Source of the DNA: Pantoea conspicua
Lineage (GTDB): Bacteria; Pseudomonadota; Gammaproteobacteria; Enterobacterales; Enterobacteriaceae
DNA length: 64,000 bases
Direction: 5' to 3'
NCBI RefSeq assembly: GCF_002095315.1
Contig: NZ_MLFN01000007.1
Location: forward strand, 1-64,000
In this document: positions 56,546-63,506 of the stretch, in pieces
How the letters are laid out: the number at the start of each line of letters is the position of its first letter
Position numbering within the stretch: the first letter of the stretch is position 1
The notes under the pieces: generated by a model
What the model was told of the DNA's origin: nothing
The model's database searches: none
What the model saw: the letters and a program-made list of their open reading frames with translations, nothing else
Translations under genes and position numbers: made by a program

Positions 56546-56907
56546 GGGGCTGATTCTGGATTCGACGGGATTGTGAAGCCTTAGGAGCATGCCGAGGGGC
56601 GGTTTGCCTCGTAAAAAGCCGCAAAAAAATAGTCGCAAACGACGAAAACTACGCACTAGCAGCTTAATAACCTGCTTAGAGCCTTCTCTCCCTAGCTTCC
56701 GCTCTTAAGACGGGGATCAAGAGAAGTCAAACCCAAAAGAGATCGCGTGGATGCCTTGCCTGGGGTTGAAGCGTTAAATCCAATCAGGCTAGTCTGTTAG
56801 TGGCGTGTCTGTTCGCAGCTAACCGGCGAATGTAAAAACTGACTAAGCATGTAGTGCCGACGGTGTAGTAATTTCGGACGCGGGTTCAACTCCCGCCAGC
56901 TCCACCA
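56546..56907 (+). tRNA. ssrA: tmRNA (ssrA); its 3' end is the satellite attachment site
   Basis: Transfer-messenger RNA frees stalled ribosomes by adding a degradation tag. The 362-nt sequence runs from GGGGCTGATTCTGGATTCGA to CCGCCAGCTCCACCA, with the tRNA-like ends pairing as in E. coli (363 nt). The tag frame at 56635-56667 reads ANDENYALAA then TAA. The 3' T-arm and acceptor are intact even though an integrase gene begins about 190 bp downstream, so integration restored the gene end. Confidence 0.97.
56880..56907 (+). other. probable attL/attB core in the ssrA 3' end
   Basis: The 3' T-arm and acceptor sequence of ssrA is next to a P4-type integrase gene, the classic attachment site of such elements (for example CP4-57 in E. 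coli). The second copy would lie beyond the window end, so the core length cannot be fixed. Confidence 0.65.
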
Positions 56908-56950
56908 AAATTCTTCAAAGATGGTTCCAGAGCCATCCGCAGAAGTCCTG

Positions 56951-56986
56951 AAAGCCCGCACGGCACAAGCCCTGCGGGCTTTTTTG
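56951..56986 (+). terminator. terminator of ssrA
   Basis: AAGCCCGCA (56952-56960) pairs with TGCGGGCTT (56973-56981), followed by T residues. Confidence 0.85.
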
Positions 56987-57025
56987 TATCCGTAATCTTC
57001 CGTGACGATCCGGCTGAATCCAGTG

Positions 57026-57084
57026 ATAATTGGTACACGTTTAGGTACACGCTATAATGGGGGCCAAAAACGTGTACCAATTAT
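57026..57084 (+). promoter_or_regulatory. int promoter inside a 17-bp perfect inverted repeat
   Basis: TTGGTA (57030-57035), a 17-bp spacer and TATAAT (57053-57058) form a near-consensus promoter. A perfect 17-bp inverted repeat, ATAATTGGTACACGTTT at 57026-57042 and its complement at 57068-57084, flanks the -10 box; a third GGTACACG half-site is at 57044-57051. The left arm covers the -35 box, so a bound protein would block int transcription. Confidence 0.8.
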
Positions 57085-57099
57085 GGACGGAAATCAGTC

Positions 57100-58305
57100 A
57101 TGGCGCGGATTACACGCCCCCTTACCAATAATGAAATCCTCAAAGCTAAGCCTCAAGAGAAAGACTTCACGCTGCATGATGGTGACGGACTTTTCCTGCT
57201 CGTCAAAACATCCGGTAAAAAGCTATGGCGTTTTCGTTACCAGCGGCCGAATAGCAGCAGTCGCACAAATCTTAGCCTTGGCTCTTACCCTGCTCTAACG
57301 CTTGCAGTTGCACGCCAAATGCGTGACCAATATCTGTCTCTGCTTGCGCAGGGGATTGACCCGCAGAAGCAACAAGTGGAGGTATCAGAGCAACGGCAAA
57401 TTGAACTTGATAGTGTTTTTTCAGTTGTTGCCGGAAAGTGGTTTCAGCTTAAGAGCAAAAGCGTTACCGAGGATTATGCGAAGGATATTTGGCGATCGCT
57501 GGAGAAAGACATTTTCCCTTCCATTGGTGAGATTTCTGTTCAAGCGCTCAAGGCCAGAACGATCGTTGAGGCATTGGAGCCGATAAAAGCTCGCGGGGCG
57601 CTTGAAACAGTCCGTCGCTTGGTTCAGCGTATCAATGAAATCATGATTTATGCGGTAAACACTGGCCTGATTGATGCTAATCCGGCATCAGGGGTTGGCA
57701 TGGCCTTTGAAAAACCAAAAAAGCAAAACATGCCGACACTGCGGCCAGAAGAATTACCCAAGTTGATGCGTTCTTTGGTAATGTCGAATCTGTCCGTTAC
57801 GACTCGCTGCCTTATTGAATGGCAACTCCTGACTCTGGTACGCCCTTCTGAGGCCTCTGGTGCTCTGTGGGCAGAGATTGATCGCGATGCAAAGATTTGG
57901 ACAATTCCGGCAGAACGAATGAAGGCCAAACGTGAGCACATCATACCTTTATCGCCTCAGGCATTGGAAATTCTGGATGTGATGGAACCTATCAGTACTC
58001 ACCGTGAACATATCTTTCCGAGCAGGAATGATCCAAAAAGAGCTATGAATAGCCAGACAGCTAATGCTGCTTTAAAACGTATTGGGTTTGGAGGTAAGCT
58101 CGTAGCTCATGGATTAAGGTCAATCGCAAGTACAGCAATGAATGAAGCTGGCTTAAATCCTGACGTAATAGAATCAGCATTAGCTCATGTAGACCCAAAT
58201 GAGGTCAGACGCGCATATAATCGAAGTTCTTATCTTGAACATAGGAAGTCTTTAATGTCATGGTGGGGGCAAACAGTTGATGATCATAAAAGGATATTAA
58301 AATGA
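57100..58305 (+). CDS. int: P4-family tyrosine integrase
   Basis: This is a site-specific recombinase that would integrate and excise the element at ssrA. The 401 residues have the N-terminal DUF4102-type arm-binding domain (LTNNEILKAKPQEKDFTLHD), a core-binding domain from about 100, and a catalytic domain with R248 (LVRPSE), H337-xx-R340 (AHGLRS), H363 and nucleophile Y373 (RRAYNRS). All catalytic residues are present. The first codon follows the promoter by about 40 bp. The stop overlaps the next gene by 4 bp. Codon use shifts towards A/T in the last third, grading into the AT-rich neighbour. Confidence 0.95.
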   Translation: MARITRPLTNNEILKAKPQEKDFTLHDGDGLFLLVKTSGKKLWRFRYQRPNSSSRTNLSLGSYPALTLAVARQMRDQYLSLLAQGIDPQKQQVEVSEQRQIELDSVFSVVAGKWFQLKSKSVTEDYAKDIWRSLEKDIFPSIGEISVQALKARTIVEALEPIKARGALETVRRLVQRINEIMIYAVNTGLIDANPASGVGMAFEKPKKQNMPTLRPEELPKLMRSLVMSNLSVTTRCLIEWQLLTLVRPSEASGALWAEIDRDAKIWTIPAERMKAKREHIIPLSPQALEILDVMEPISTHREHIFPSRNDPKRAMNSQTANAALKRIGFGGKLVAHGLRSIASTAMNEAGLNPDVIESALAHVDPNEVRRAYNRSSYLEHRKSLMSWWGQTVDDHKRILK

Positions 58306-60785
58306 ACAACGATATAAAAAAGGCCATTGATGAAGGTAGATTAATGCTTTTGTTAGGTGCAGGAAGTTCTTTCGGCTCTTTAACTTCAAATGGTGAGCCT
58401 CTTCCTCTTGGAGAGCAGTTAGCTAAAACATTGGCACATGAAGCTGGCTTAAAGTATGGTGGCGAACCTTTGCCCCGTGTATATGGCGCATGCAAAAGAA
58501 AGCTTGGTGAACGCATAGATGAAATATTTGATAAGCAATTTAGGAATTGCCGCCCATCAAAAGAATACAACAGACTTGCTCATTACACATTTGCCAGAAT
58601 TTATACTTTGAATATTGATGATGCTCTTGAAAGAGCATTAGAAAGGTTTTCAAATCAAAGTATCTACATCAGAAGTCGTTTTGATAAAGTTGTTCCACGT
58701 GATCAGATATTTAAAAAACTTGATTACATAAAATTAAATGGTGATGTACGGAATAGTCGAGATGGCTATATATTTTCACCCCAAGAATATGGTGCATCAT
58801 CTGCAAATGCACCTTTATGGTATGAAGAGCTAGGAAGTGACTTTTTTAACTACACCTTCCTCTTCATAGGCACCAAACTAGAAGAACCACTATTTTATCA
58901 TCATATTGAACGTTATAAAGGGCGAACAAACAGCATAGAGCAGAGAAGCTTTGTAATTACCCCCTCCGCTTCTGAAATTGACATTGAAAACCTTTTGGAA
59001 TCAAACATTGAACATATATCCGGAAGTTTATCTGACTTTATAGAATGGCTTGATGAAAATTTTCAAAAGCCACCAACCCCAACTTCCACTTTATTAAAAA
59101 GTCGTCCTGAGCTAAATGTTAAAGATGTTGATGACCCTAGTAAATATATCAGTATATTTAAGGAGGTTATACCTGTAAGTCGCTCACAATTAAGTTTACT
59201 AAAGGAAGCTGATAGTGGTTTTCCATTGAGGAATTTTTATAGAGGATATAAACCAACATGGAAAGATATACTCGATAACGTGCCAGCGTTTTTATCTCAT
59301 ACAAATAAAGCATTTCAGATGATTAGGGATACTTTAAGCAACTCTGATGAAACTAATATGTTTTGTATATTTGGATCAGCTGGGTCAGGTAAAAGCACAA
59401 TGATGAAACAATTAGCATTAAAATTGTCAGAAATAAACTTCCCCGTTTACTACTTAGACAATATCAATGCTGATGTTTCATCGTTAGTAAAAGAGTTAAA
59501 CAGAAAAACATCTGGTAATTATTTCATTTTCATTGAGAAAATCGCTGATATTGCACCATCGATAGGAGAAATAATTAAAGAAAATAAATCCAATAAGTGC
59601 AAATTTGTAGTTTCTGAAAGCCTAAACATTTGGTCTTATCGTGCCAAAGAACATTTTGATGACCTAAAAACTAAATACTTAGACATTTCGCTTATAAATA
59701 GAAGTGATGCTGAAAAAATACTTAATAAAGTTAAAATTTATGGTAACTGGACTCGGCTTGAAAAATTCTCACCGACTGAAAGAATTACCGAACTAACGAC
59801 TAAGTCAAGACAGCAATTGTTAATCGGGTTAATGGAGTCAACTTCAGGAGATGGGTTCAATAAAATTATCGAAAGAGACTATAATAAGATCCCTACTGAA
59901 TCTCACAAAGCTCTATTAGTGCTTTGTGGTTTGGCCACCCTACAGCGAATGAATGCGCATGAATCAACTTTAACTCGCGCACTTCAGCACCTCAATCTAA
60001 ACGGAGATGTTTTCAAGCTTTGTAGTGAAATGACTGGCATCCTTTTTTATAAAAATGGAACGATTACCACTCGCCATTACTCATATATTAATAAAATTTT
60101 AAATTCATACATAGATGCGAATTATCTTAAAGTTATACTTAGTGCATACATTTATTCCTTCTCTGCTTACGAATACCCTATCATGGTCAACATATCTAAA
60201 AGCGAGGGATATATCTATAAATCGCTCGTGAATTTTAAAACACTTAAAAAGCTCCTGCATAATAATGAAGATATGATTTTAGGGATATATAAATCATTTG
60301 AAAAAACGCTTGAAAACGAAGGTCTTTATCTATTGCAGTACGGCCTCGCTCTTCGTGGGTACAACCACCAAAATCAAGCATTAGAAAAAATATCCACTGC
60401 AAAAATAGCTTATAACGACTCCCCCCAAATAGATCACGCATTAGCACAGCAATTAATTATTCTTGCAACTCGTACTGATTCAAAATCTATTGCCATGTCT
60501 TATTTCAGAGATGCACAAGAAATACTGGTTAGATTAGAGAATGCTGACATCCATATTAACGATGGGTATCCAATTGTTACCTTGTCAGAAGGTCATATTA
60601 CAATTATACAGAAATTTGAAGGAGAAGATGCAGCTCGGAAAATAGCTAAAGAGTACTTCCATCAACTTGAAAGGAAGATTGCTAAACTTACTCATAAAGC
60701 AAATCATAGGATCGTTGAAACTAAAAATAACTTATTTAAATATTACGCAACTGGTAAATTTAGATTTAAAAAATCTGAAAATTAA
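58302..60785 (+). CDS. SIR2-domain P-loop NTPase, putative anti-phage defence protein
   Basis: An 827-residue protein, much more AT-rich than the chromosome. Residues 1-~250 are SIR2-like: GAGSS (19-23), TLNIDD (102-107), the segment KLNGD (144-148) where related proteins have HG, and FLFIGTKLEEPLF (186-198). Residues ~350-480 form a P-loop NTPase: Walker A GSAGSGKST (358-366) and a hydrophobic strand ending FIFIEK (408-413). The C-terminal ~330 residues are helical, perhaps TPR-like. SIR2-STAND proteins (including Avs- and DSR-like types) deplete NAD when they sense phage. The ATG overlaps the int stop (ATGA) behind an AGGA site, so it is co-transcribed with int. The defence role is inferred from domains and from its place in the P4 int-psu interval. 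The histidine-to-asparagine change leaves catalysis open. Confidence 0.75.
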   Translation: MNNDIKKAIDEGRLMLLLGAGSSFGSLTSNGEPLPLGEQLAKTLAHEAGLKYGGEPLPRVYGACKRKLGERIDEIFDKQFRNCRPSKEYNRLAHYTFARIYTLNIDDALERALERFSNQSIYIRSRFDKVVPRDQIFKKLDYIKLNGDVRNSRDGYIFSPQEYGASSANAPLWYEELGSDFFNYTFLFIGTKLEEPLFYHHIERYKGRTNSIEQRSFVITPSASEIDIENLLESNIEHISGSLSDFIEWLDENFQKPPTPTSTLLKSRPELNVKDVDDPSKYISIFKEVIPVSRSQLSLLKEADSGFPLRNFYRGYKPTWKDILDNVPAFLSHTNKAFQMIRDTLSNSDETNMFCIFGSAGSGKSTMMKQLALKLSEINFPVYYLDNINADVSSLVKELNRKTSGNYFIFIEKIADIAPSIGEIIKENKSNKCKFVVSESLNIWSYRAKEHFDDLKTKYLDISLINRSDAEKILNKVKIYGNWTRLEKFSPTERITELTTKSRQQLLIGLMESTSGDGFNKIIERDYNKIPTESHKALLVLCGLATLQRMNAHESTLTRALQHLNLNGDVFKLCSEMTGILFYKNGTITTRHYSYINKILNSYIDANYLKVILSAYIYSFSAYEYPIMVNISKSEGYIYKSLVNFKTLKKLLHNNEDMILGIYKSFEKTLENEGLYLLQYGLALRGYNHQNQALEKISTAKIAYNDSPQIDHALAQQLIILATRTDSKSIAMSYFRDAQEILVRLENADIHINDGYPIVTLSEGHITIIQKFEGEDAARKIAKEYFHQLERKIAKLTHKANHRIVETKNNLFKYYATGKFRFKKSEN

Positions 60786-61034
60786 TTCAAGGATATATGG
60801 CGTTACTATCGAGAGCGGTGGCGCGCGCTCGTAGCCCCGCCACGCCTGCCCGCTTTATGCAGCGGTTTTCATGCACCTGCATGATTAGCTCTGAGCCGCG
60901 CCACTGCTGGCCTTTCCTGCCGTTCCGGAATGCCGGAGACTCATGCGTTTTCATGCAGCATAGACATGCACTCACGCAACGGACGTAAAAAACCCGGCAC
61001 TGGCCGGGCTTCGGTGAGTTTCTGCATCTGCGGC
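60786..61034. other. cos-like packaging region of the satellite
   Basis: The minus strand contains GGCGTGGCGGGG at 60835-60846, which matches 11 of 12 bases of the P2/P4 cohesive-end core GGCGAGGCGGGG. Two imperfect TTTTCATGCA-containing repeats follow (about 60867-60882 and 60948-60970). In P4, cos lies next to psu at this point. A 63-codon open frame here is probably not a gene. Confidence 0.5.
60986..61009 (-). terminator. terminator of the satellite late operon
   Basis: CCCGGC (60993-60998) pairs with GCCGGG (61003-61008), followed by six T on the minus strand, 26 bp after the Sid/Psu-like gene. Confidence 0.8.
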
Positions 61035-61847
61035 TCAGAAAAGTTTACGCTTGCGGCGATCAGTTCTGGCTCCCCGGAAAGGATGCGCACCGCTCACGCT
61101 CAGCACGTCATCACGGAACATCAGCGGCTGATTTACGCTTGTCCATCGCTTAATGAGGTTTTGGACATATACGCGGTACAGCGTGTCGGCATCGTTCGCG
61201 CCTTCGATAACCCCCGGTGCATGCGTTGAGCCATTCCGTTCAAACTGGCTGTACTTCATCCTGAGCAGGCTGCTCAGCTCTGAACCGTGAATGATAAAGA
61301 AGTCATCAATAAGCGTATCAATGCGCTCATCCGTGATGCCCTCATGACAGAACACGTAAGCGTTGGCCTTGCGCCCGGTCACGTCGGCCAGCACCGGCAG
61401 CTGATTTTCCTTTTCGGCAATCAGCCCGGCCAGGTCTGACGCCGTTTCCTGCTGTTCCAGATACTCCGCGCGCAGCGTCTTCATTTCCGGCGTGACGCTG
61501 CCGCCATTCTGTCCCAGCAGTTCACGGAAGCGTGCCCGGTTATCCCGGCTTGCCTGCTCCATTTCGGCCTTACGCTGGCGCAGCCCGCTGAGATTTTCAG
61601 TGGCGGCGTTTTCGGCCTGTCTTGCCTCCAGCCAGGCCAGCATCTTTGTATTGAGATCTTCGATACGCAGCCGCCAGTCAGAGGACAGCCCCTTTACCAG
61701 CTCAGTGGTGTGGCTGATTACGTCGGCTTCGGGTAACCGCAGGAGCCATCCGGCTTCCTTGAGTGGCTGCTGTACTCTGGCCTGCGCCGTACCGATACGG
61801 TTGCCGGCGGCCTGAATTTGTTCGTCGGTCATCTGCTGCTGTGTCAT
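61035..61847 (-). CDS. P4 late-region capsid protein, Sid- or Psu-like
   Basis: A 270-residue, largely helical protein downstream of the Delta-like activator, the position of psu in P4. The middle (about 100-190: LRQRKAEMEQASRDNRARFR, NGGSVTPEMKTLRAEYLEQQ) resembles by eye the helical part of P4 Sid, which makes helper capsids small, while IDDFFIIHGSELSSLL recalls a segment of the Psu decoration protein. I cannot choose between them. The C-terminus is basic (RGARTDRRKRKLF). It starts 17 bp after the delta-like gene behind GAGAGGAA, so the two form an operon closed by a terminator. Confidence 0.6.
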   Translation of the reverse strand: MTQQQMTDEQIQAAGNRIGTAQARVQQPLKEAGWLLRLPEADVISHTTELVKGLSSDWRLRIEDLNTKMLAWLEARQAENAATENLSGLRQRKAEMEQASRDNRARFRELLGQNGGSVTPEMKTLRAEYLEQQETASDLAGLIAEKENQLPVLADVTGRKANAYVFCHEGITDERIDTLIDDFFIIHGSELSSLLRMKYSQFERNGSTHAPGVIEGANDADTLYRVYVQNLIKRWTSVNQPLMFRDDVLSVSGAHPFRGARTDRRKRKLF

Positions 61848-61864
61848 GCTGTTTTTCCTCTCTG

Positions 61865-62140
61865 TCAGGGCTGTGCGTGGCGGTCTTTGCGGGCGCTGGC
61901 TGAACCATAGCGGCCCAGCGTCTGCGGCTGGCGAACCGGCACGTCATTCTGCTGTTCCGGCTCTGCGACTTTGGGCCTGTGCGGCTTCATGATGATCTTC
62001 TCGACGCTCTCCAGCGCGGTAAACGTGCAGGAGCAGTCGAGGTTCTGGCACTGGTACCAGGTACGCTTTACGGAGGGCGCTTCATAAGCACTGGTGCGGG
62101 TGTGGGCTACCTGACCACATTCGGGACATTTCAGGGCCAT
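61865..62140 (-). CDS. Ogr/Delta-family late transcription activator
   Basis: A 91-residue zinc-finger activator. The N-terminal part, MALKCPECGQVAHTRTSAYE and then QCQNLDCSCTF, follows the P2 Ogr pattern (C-x2-C and C-x4-C ligands), which binds upstream of late promoters and contacts the RNA polymerase alpha subunit. P4 Delta carries two such domains in 166 residues; this protein has one, like P2 Ogr. It starts behind AGGAAACGAG and is the first gene of the late operon. Two TGT-N12-ACA motifs lie upstream, so it probably activates its own operon. Confidence 0.88.
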   Translation of the reverse strand: MALKCPECGQVAHTRTSAYEAPSVKRTWYQCQNLDCSCTFTALESVEKIIMKPHRPKVAEPEQQNDVPVRQPQTLGRYGSASARKDRHAQP

Positions 62141-62172
62141 CTCGTTTCCTGTCGGCTGGTTTCAGTAAGTCA

Positions 62173-62178
62173 ATTGTG
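62173..62178 (-). promoter_or_regulatory. -10 box of the satellite late promoter (candidate)
   Basis: CACAAT on the minus strand gives a start near 62166, 26 bp before the delta-like ATG. The start is about 56 bp from the centre of the upstream Delta site. There is no -35 box, as expected for an Ogr/Delta-dependent promoter. Confidence 0.5.
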
Positions 62179-62192
62179 CCGGGTCTGGCACA
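62175..62192 (-). promoter_or_regulatory. TGT-N12-ACA palindrome over the late promoter
   Basis: TGTGCC-GGGTCT-GGCACA is a perfect palindrome that fits the Ogr/Delta pattern but overlaps the -10 region, so it could act as a repressing or accessory site. Confidence 0.45.
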
Positions 62193-62213
62193 GCGGCTTC
62201 TACCGGAGGACGT

Positions 62214-62231
62214 TGTATGACAGACCAGACA
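62214..62231 (-). promoter_or_regulatory. Delta/Ogr binding site of the late promoter
   Basis: TGT-N12-ACA centred at 62222.5. This is about -56 from the predicted start near 62166, close to the -55 placement of Ogr/Delta sites in P2 and P4. Confidence 0.65.
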
Positions 62232-62312
62232 AAAGCATTACTTCTGGCGAGCCAGGAATAGGTCTCAGTGAAGCCCGTTATCAGCTTTCAGTTTTATATA
62301 AACCCTTCACTA

Positions 62313-62406
62313 TTCTTCACCAGAGAGAAAAAAAGAGTAAATACAGTAAATTAAGAGGTGAAGAGTGAAAAATTAATCCTTCACCCTCTGTTCACCATTG
62401 TTCATC
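62313..62406. repeat. origin-like iterons, P4 alpha-binding type
   Basis: Five 9-bp units resemble the P4 alpha-protein repeat GGTGAACAG: on the minus strand at 62313-62321, 62377-62385, 62388-62396 (exact) and 62398-62406, and on the plus strand at 62357-62365. They flank an A/T-rich stretch (62320-62375). In P4 such units mark ori1 and crr. Confidence 0.6.
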
Positions 62407-62503
62407 GCCGAGATTTCGACCTTATTCGCCCTTTAGAATGAGTAGTTTTTAAAATCCGACTGAAGCAAACTTAAAGTTATTGGATAAAACCTTACTATCC
62501 CTC

Positions 62504-62533
62504 TTTAGTACTATTTAGTACTGTTCTCGTACA
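62504..62533. repeat. phased 10-bp direct repeats upstream of alpA
   Basis: TTTAGTACTA and TTTAGTACTG are adjacent, followed by a degenerate third unit TTCTCGTACA. The period is one helical turn, which suits cooperative binding of a regulator such as the AlpA-like protein. Confidence 0.55.
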
Positions 62534-62672
62534 CCCATGCTTTATGTGGTTTTTGTGCGACCGGTCAGACAGATTTCTGTTGTTGTCACCGGCAAAAATA
62601 TTCGCAAAATAAAGAGCTACCCGATGCCGTACACACCTGTGCGGCGCTTAACGGATACATAAGAGGTAGCTC

Positions 62673-62939
62673 ATGCACACGACTTTAAACGCTCATTCAT
62701 CCGCCCCGGCGGCCCCTGCTATGCCGGTATCATTCCCGGTCCAGGAACGCTTTATGCGCCTGCCGGAAGTGATCCACGTCTGCGGCCTGTCCCGCTCAAC
62801 CATCTATGACCTCATCAGCCGCAGTGCTTTTCCGGCGCAGGTATCGCTTGGCGGCAAGAACGTCGCGTGGCTTGCCAGCGAAGTCAGTGCCTGGATGAAT
62901 GCACGCATCGCCGCACGCGGTCAGGAACGTGCAGCATGA
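62673..62939 (+). CDS. AlpA/Vis-family regulator
   Basis: An 88-residue helix-turn-helix protein. Residues ~28-80 (RFMRLPEVIHVCGLSRSTIY, DLISRSAFPAQVSLG, VAWLASEVSAWMNARIA) follow the AlpA family. P4 Vis, a member, is an excisionase that also represses int or late transcription. The ATG has an AGAGGT site 7 bp upstream. It lies before the immunity leader, as expected in a P4-type element. Confidence 0.9.
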   Translation: MHTTLNAHSSAPAAPAMPVSFPVQERFMRLPEVIHVCGLSRSTIYDLISRSAFPAQVSLGGKNVAWLASEVSAWMNARIAARGQERAA

Positions 62940-62987
62940 TCTTCACCAACTCTTGAGATTTTCCGTCATGCTGCATTTTCCTTTGCT

Positions 62988-63007
62988 CCCCGGCTTGCGC
63001 GCCGGGG
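62988..63007 (+). other. GC-rich hairpin in the immunity leader
   Basis: CCCCGGC (62988-62994) pairs with GCCGGGG (63001-63007) around a 6-nt loop; there is no T run, so it is a structural element rather than a terminator. Confidence 0.5.
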
Positions 63008-63086
63008 CCATTCCCTGGTACAGTCTTTATGCTGTCGCAAAATCGGCAGCCGGGATTGGCGTCCTGAATACAACGTTGGCGACACC

Positions 63087-63109
63087 AGACGCGCCTTGCG
63101 TCTTTTTTT
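63087..63109 (+). terminator. intrinsic terminator in the P4-type leader
   Basis: AGACGC (63087-63092) pairs with GCGTCT (63098-63103) around a 5-nt loop, followed by T through 63109. It lies upstream of the Icd/Ash-like gene, where P4 prophages stop early transcription for immunity. Confidence 0.75.
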
Positions 63110-63173
63110 GTGTCTGTGCCTGATGCACCCATTTTTCGGGCGACGGTTCTGTATCTGTCGTACCTACCGTGTA

Positions 63174-63506
63174 ATGGTGGCTCAGGCGGGGGCTTCTCAC
63201 GAAGCGCCGGTTTCCAATGTTGCCGGTTACGCCAACCCCGTCTGGGCTACCACCAGTGAAATTGGCGTTTCCGGTGGTGGCTGTAAGCTACTAACATTGG
63301 AGACTGCTATCATGGCTACGGTCCTTGATTCCCCATACCCTCAGTTTGTTTTCGTCTTTGCCGCCGTGCGCCGTACCGAGCGCCAGCAGCGTATCCACAT
63401 GCTCCGCACCGTTGCCGCTGACGAACGCGCCGCCCGCCTGACGCTGGCCCGCGATTACGTACTGTCACTTGCTGCCCGCATGCCGGTCCGGGAGGTGCGC
63501 GCATGA
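63174..63506 (+). CDS. Icd/Ash-like small protein of the P4 leader operon
   Basis: The frame gives 110 residues from ATG 63174 ([20 protein letters not shown]) or 64 from ATG 63312 ([20 protein letters not shown]). I recognise the sequence type from Icd-like/Ash proteins of P1, P4 and related elements, annotated as host cell-division inhibitors. The N-terminal part overlaps a structured RNA, so that part may be constrained as RNA rather than protein. The stop overlaps the next start (ATGA). Confidence 0.6.
   Translation: MVAQAGASHEAPVSNVAGYANPVWATTSEIGVSGGGCKLLTLETAIMATVLDSPYPQFVFVFAAVRRTERQQRIHMLRTVAADERAARLTLARDYVLSLAARMPVREVRA
63214..63300 (+). ncRNA. P4 CI-like immunity RNA (candidate)
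   Basis: Outer stem CCAATGTT (63214-63221) with AACATTGG (63293-63300), 87 nt overall, and inner stem CCACCA (63250-63255) with TGGTGG (63275-63280). Size and place match the P4 CI RNA, which pairs with the leader transcript to force early termination. CAACGTTGG at 63071-63079 can pair with the 5' arm and its 3' neighbour (one G-U), as seqA does in P4. Confidence 0.6.

Larger units (their letters stand above)
62141..62672. other. 531-bp control and origin-like region of the satellite
   Basis: No gene is convincing here. From left to right it holds the late promoter with Delta sites (62173-62231), an A/T-rich iteron cluster (62313-62406), phased 10-bp repeats (62504-62533) and the alpA leader. 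Confidence 0.6.

Noticed and set aside
60797-60988. 63-codon open frame in the cos-like region
   Set aside because: Its content follows the packaging-site repeats, it lacks a convincing ribosome site and it overlaps the late terminator. More likely chance coding in a conserved non-coding region.
61979-62368. 129-codon plus-strand frame across the late promoter
   Set aside because: It overlaps the well-supported delta-like gene antisense and runs into the iterons.
62884-63132. 82-codon minus-strand frame opposite the immunity leader
   Set aside because: It runs antisense through the hairpin, the terminator and the end of alpA; no family resemblance and no ribosome site.
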